Part shown: in pieces, positions 63,824 through 64,000 of the stretch | Position numbering within the stretch: the stretch's first letter is position 1 | Layout of the letters: each line of letters starts with the position of its first letter | Assembly: GCA_022823505.1 (NCBI GenBank) | Contig: JAJEIA010000058.1 | Span: 1 to 64,000, forward strand | Direction: 5' to 3' | Length of the DNA stretch: 64,000 nt | Source of the DNA: Dehalococcoidia bacterium | GTDB taxonomy: Bacteria; Chloroflexota; Dehalococcoidia; Lucifugimonadales; UBA3495 | Position numbers and translations under genes: made by a program | Notes under the pieces: model-generated | What the model saw: only the letters and a program-made list of their open reading frames with translations | The model's database searches: none | Told to the model about the DNA's origin: nothing

Positions 63824-64000
63824 ATGAGCACCGACACCCGCAACAGCGTTATCAACGCGACCCACGCCGTGGCCACCTCCCGCATCCCGGCCGGCGGCCG
63901 GCGGATATCCTACCGGGGATACCTGATCCACGGGGAGGTTCCGTCGATCTGCTACGTGATTTACGGGCGGAACGGGTTTGGGCAACTGACCGAACTGGGC
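63824..64000 (+). CDS. Partial unknown protein, possibly SOS-controlled
   Basis: First 59 residues only; the gene runs off the window. ATG 63824 with AGGAG 7 nt upstream. Starts MSTDTRNSVINATHAVATS, then a beta-looking segment (ISYRGYLIHGEVPSICYVIYG). No family recognised. Confidence 0.6.
   Translation, partial: MSTDTRNSVINATHAVATSRIPAGGRRISYRGYLIHGEVPSICYVIYGRNGFGQLTELG

Overview
This window is 64 kb of a high-G+C bacterial chromosome. The gene mix points to a Chloroflexota bacterium of the Dehalococcoidia/SAR202 type. The signs are several CaiB/BaiF CoA-transferases, a thiolase-like/DUF35 pair, amidohydrolases, a luciferase-like flavin oxidoreductase, Uma2 (DUF820) proteins, lipoproteins with short lipoboxes, and many GTG/TTG starts. 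The assignment is inference from gene content; no rRNA, tRNA or CRISPR array was seen. There is no prophage, transposase or integrase, and the window reads as core chromosome with small accessory islands.

Layout. 0-10 kb: a lectin-like lipoprotein, M20 peptidase, PAC2 protein, an amidohydrolase, YbeY, PgpA, a zincin, endonuclease IV and a zinc alcohol dehydrogenase. 10-20 kb: housekeeping genes on the minus strand (SecF, SecD, CCA-adding-type nucleotidyltransferase, peptide deformylase, formate-THF ligase), then a nitrilase and a coiled-coil zinc-ribbon protein. 20-24 kb: DUF35 + thiolase-like pair, a BrnT/BrnA toxin-antitoxin module and a CoA-transferase. 24-26.4 kb: an unusual gene-poor island with two small membrane-protein genes whose promoters and terminators resemble each other. 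26-32 kb: FAD oxidoreductase, MoxR ATPase, HAM1-like pyrophosphatase, MFS transporter and an acyl-CoA dehydrogenase-like flavoprotein. 32-38.5 kb: two Uma2 paralogues around a sulfite-oxidase-like molybdoenzyme, then a four-domain rhodanese and a cysteine-dioxygenase-like cupin, which together suggest sulfur oxidation from organic thiols to sulfate. 38.7-42.5 kb: flavin oxidoreductase and a circularly permuted ATP-grasp/alpha-E pair.

42.7-52.8 kb is a plus-strand run: rpsF-ssb-rpsR with a clear promoter, a SurA-type foldase, homoserine dehydrogenase, threonine synthase, GTP cyclohydrolase I, an acetyltransferase, a glycosyltransferase, a DUF502 membrane protein and a PIG-L deacetylase. 52.8-57.5 kb (minus): an amidase and a GatC-like protein separated by a HEPN/MNT pair whose HEPN gene looks broken, plus a prolyl oligopeptidase. 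57.7-64 kb (plus): MetG, polyprenyl diphosphate synthase, a CoA-transferase, HisS and a truncated last gene preceded by two LexA-like boxes.

The best candidates for something undescribed are the twin small-protein loci at 24.2-26.3 kb, the disordered tails on three consecutive rpsF-operon products, the HEPN/MNT pair between gatC-like and amidase genes, and the tandem LexA-like boxes before the unknown last gene. Paired inverted copies of at least two short dispersed repeats sit in several intergenic gaps.
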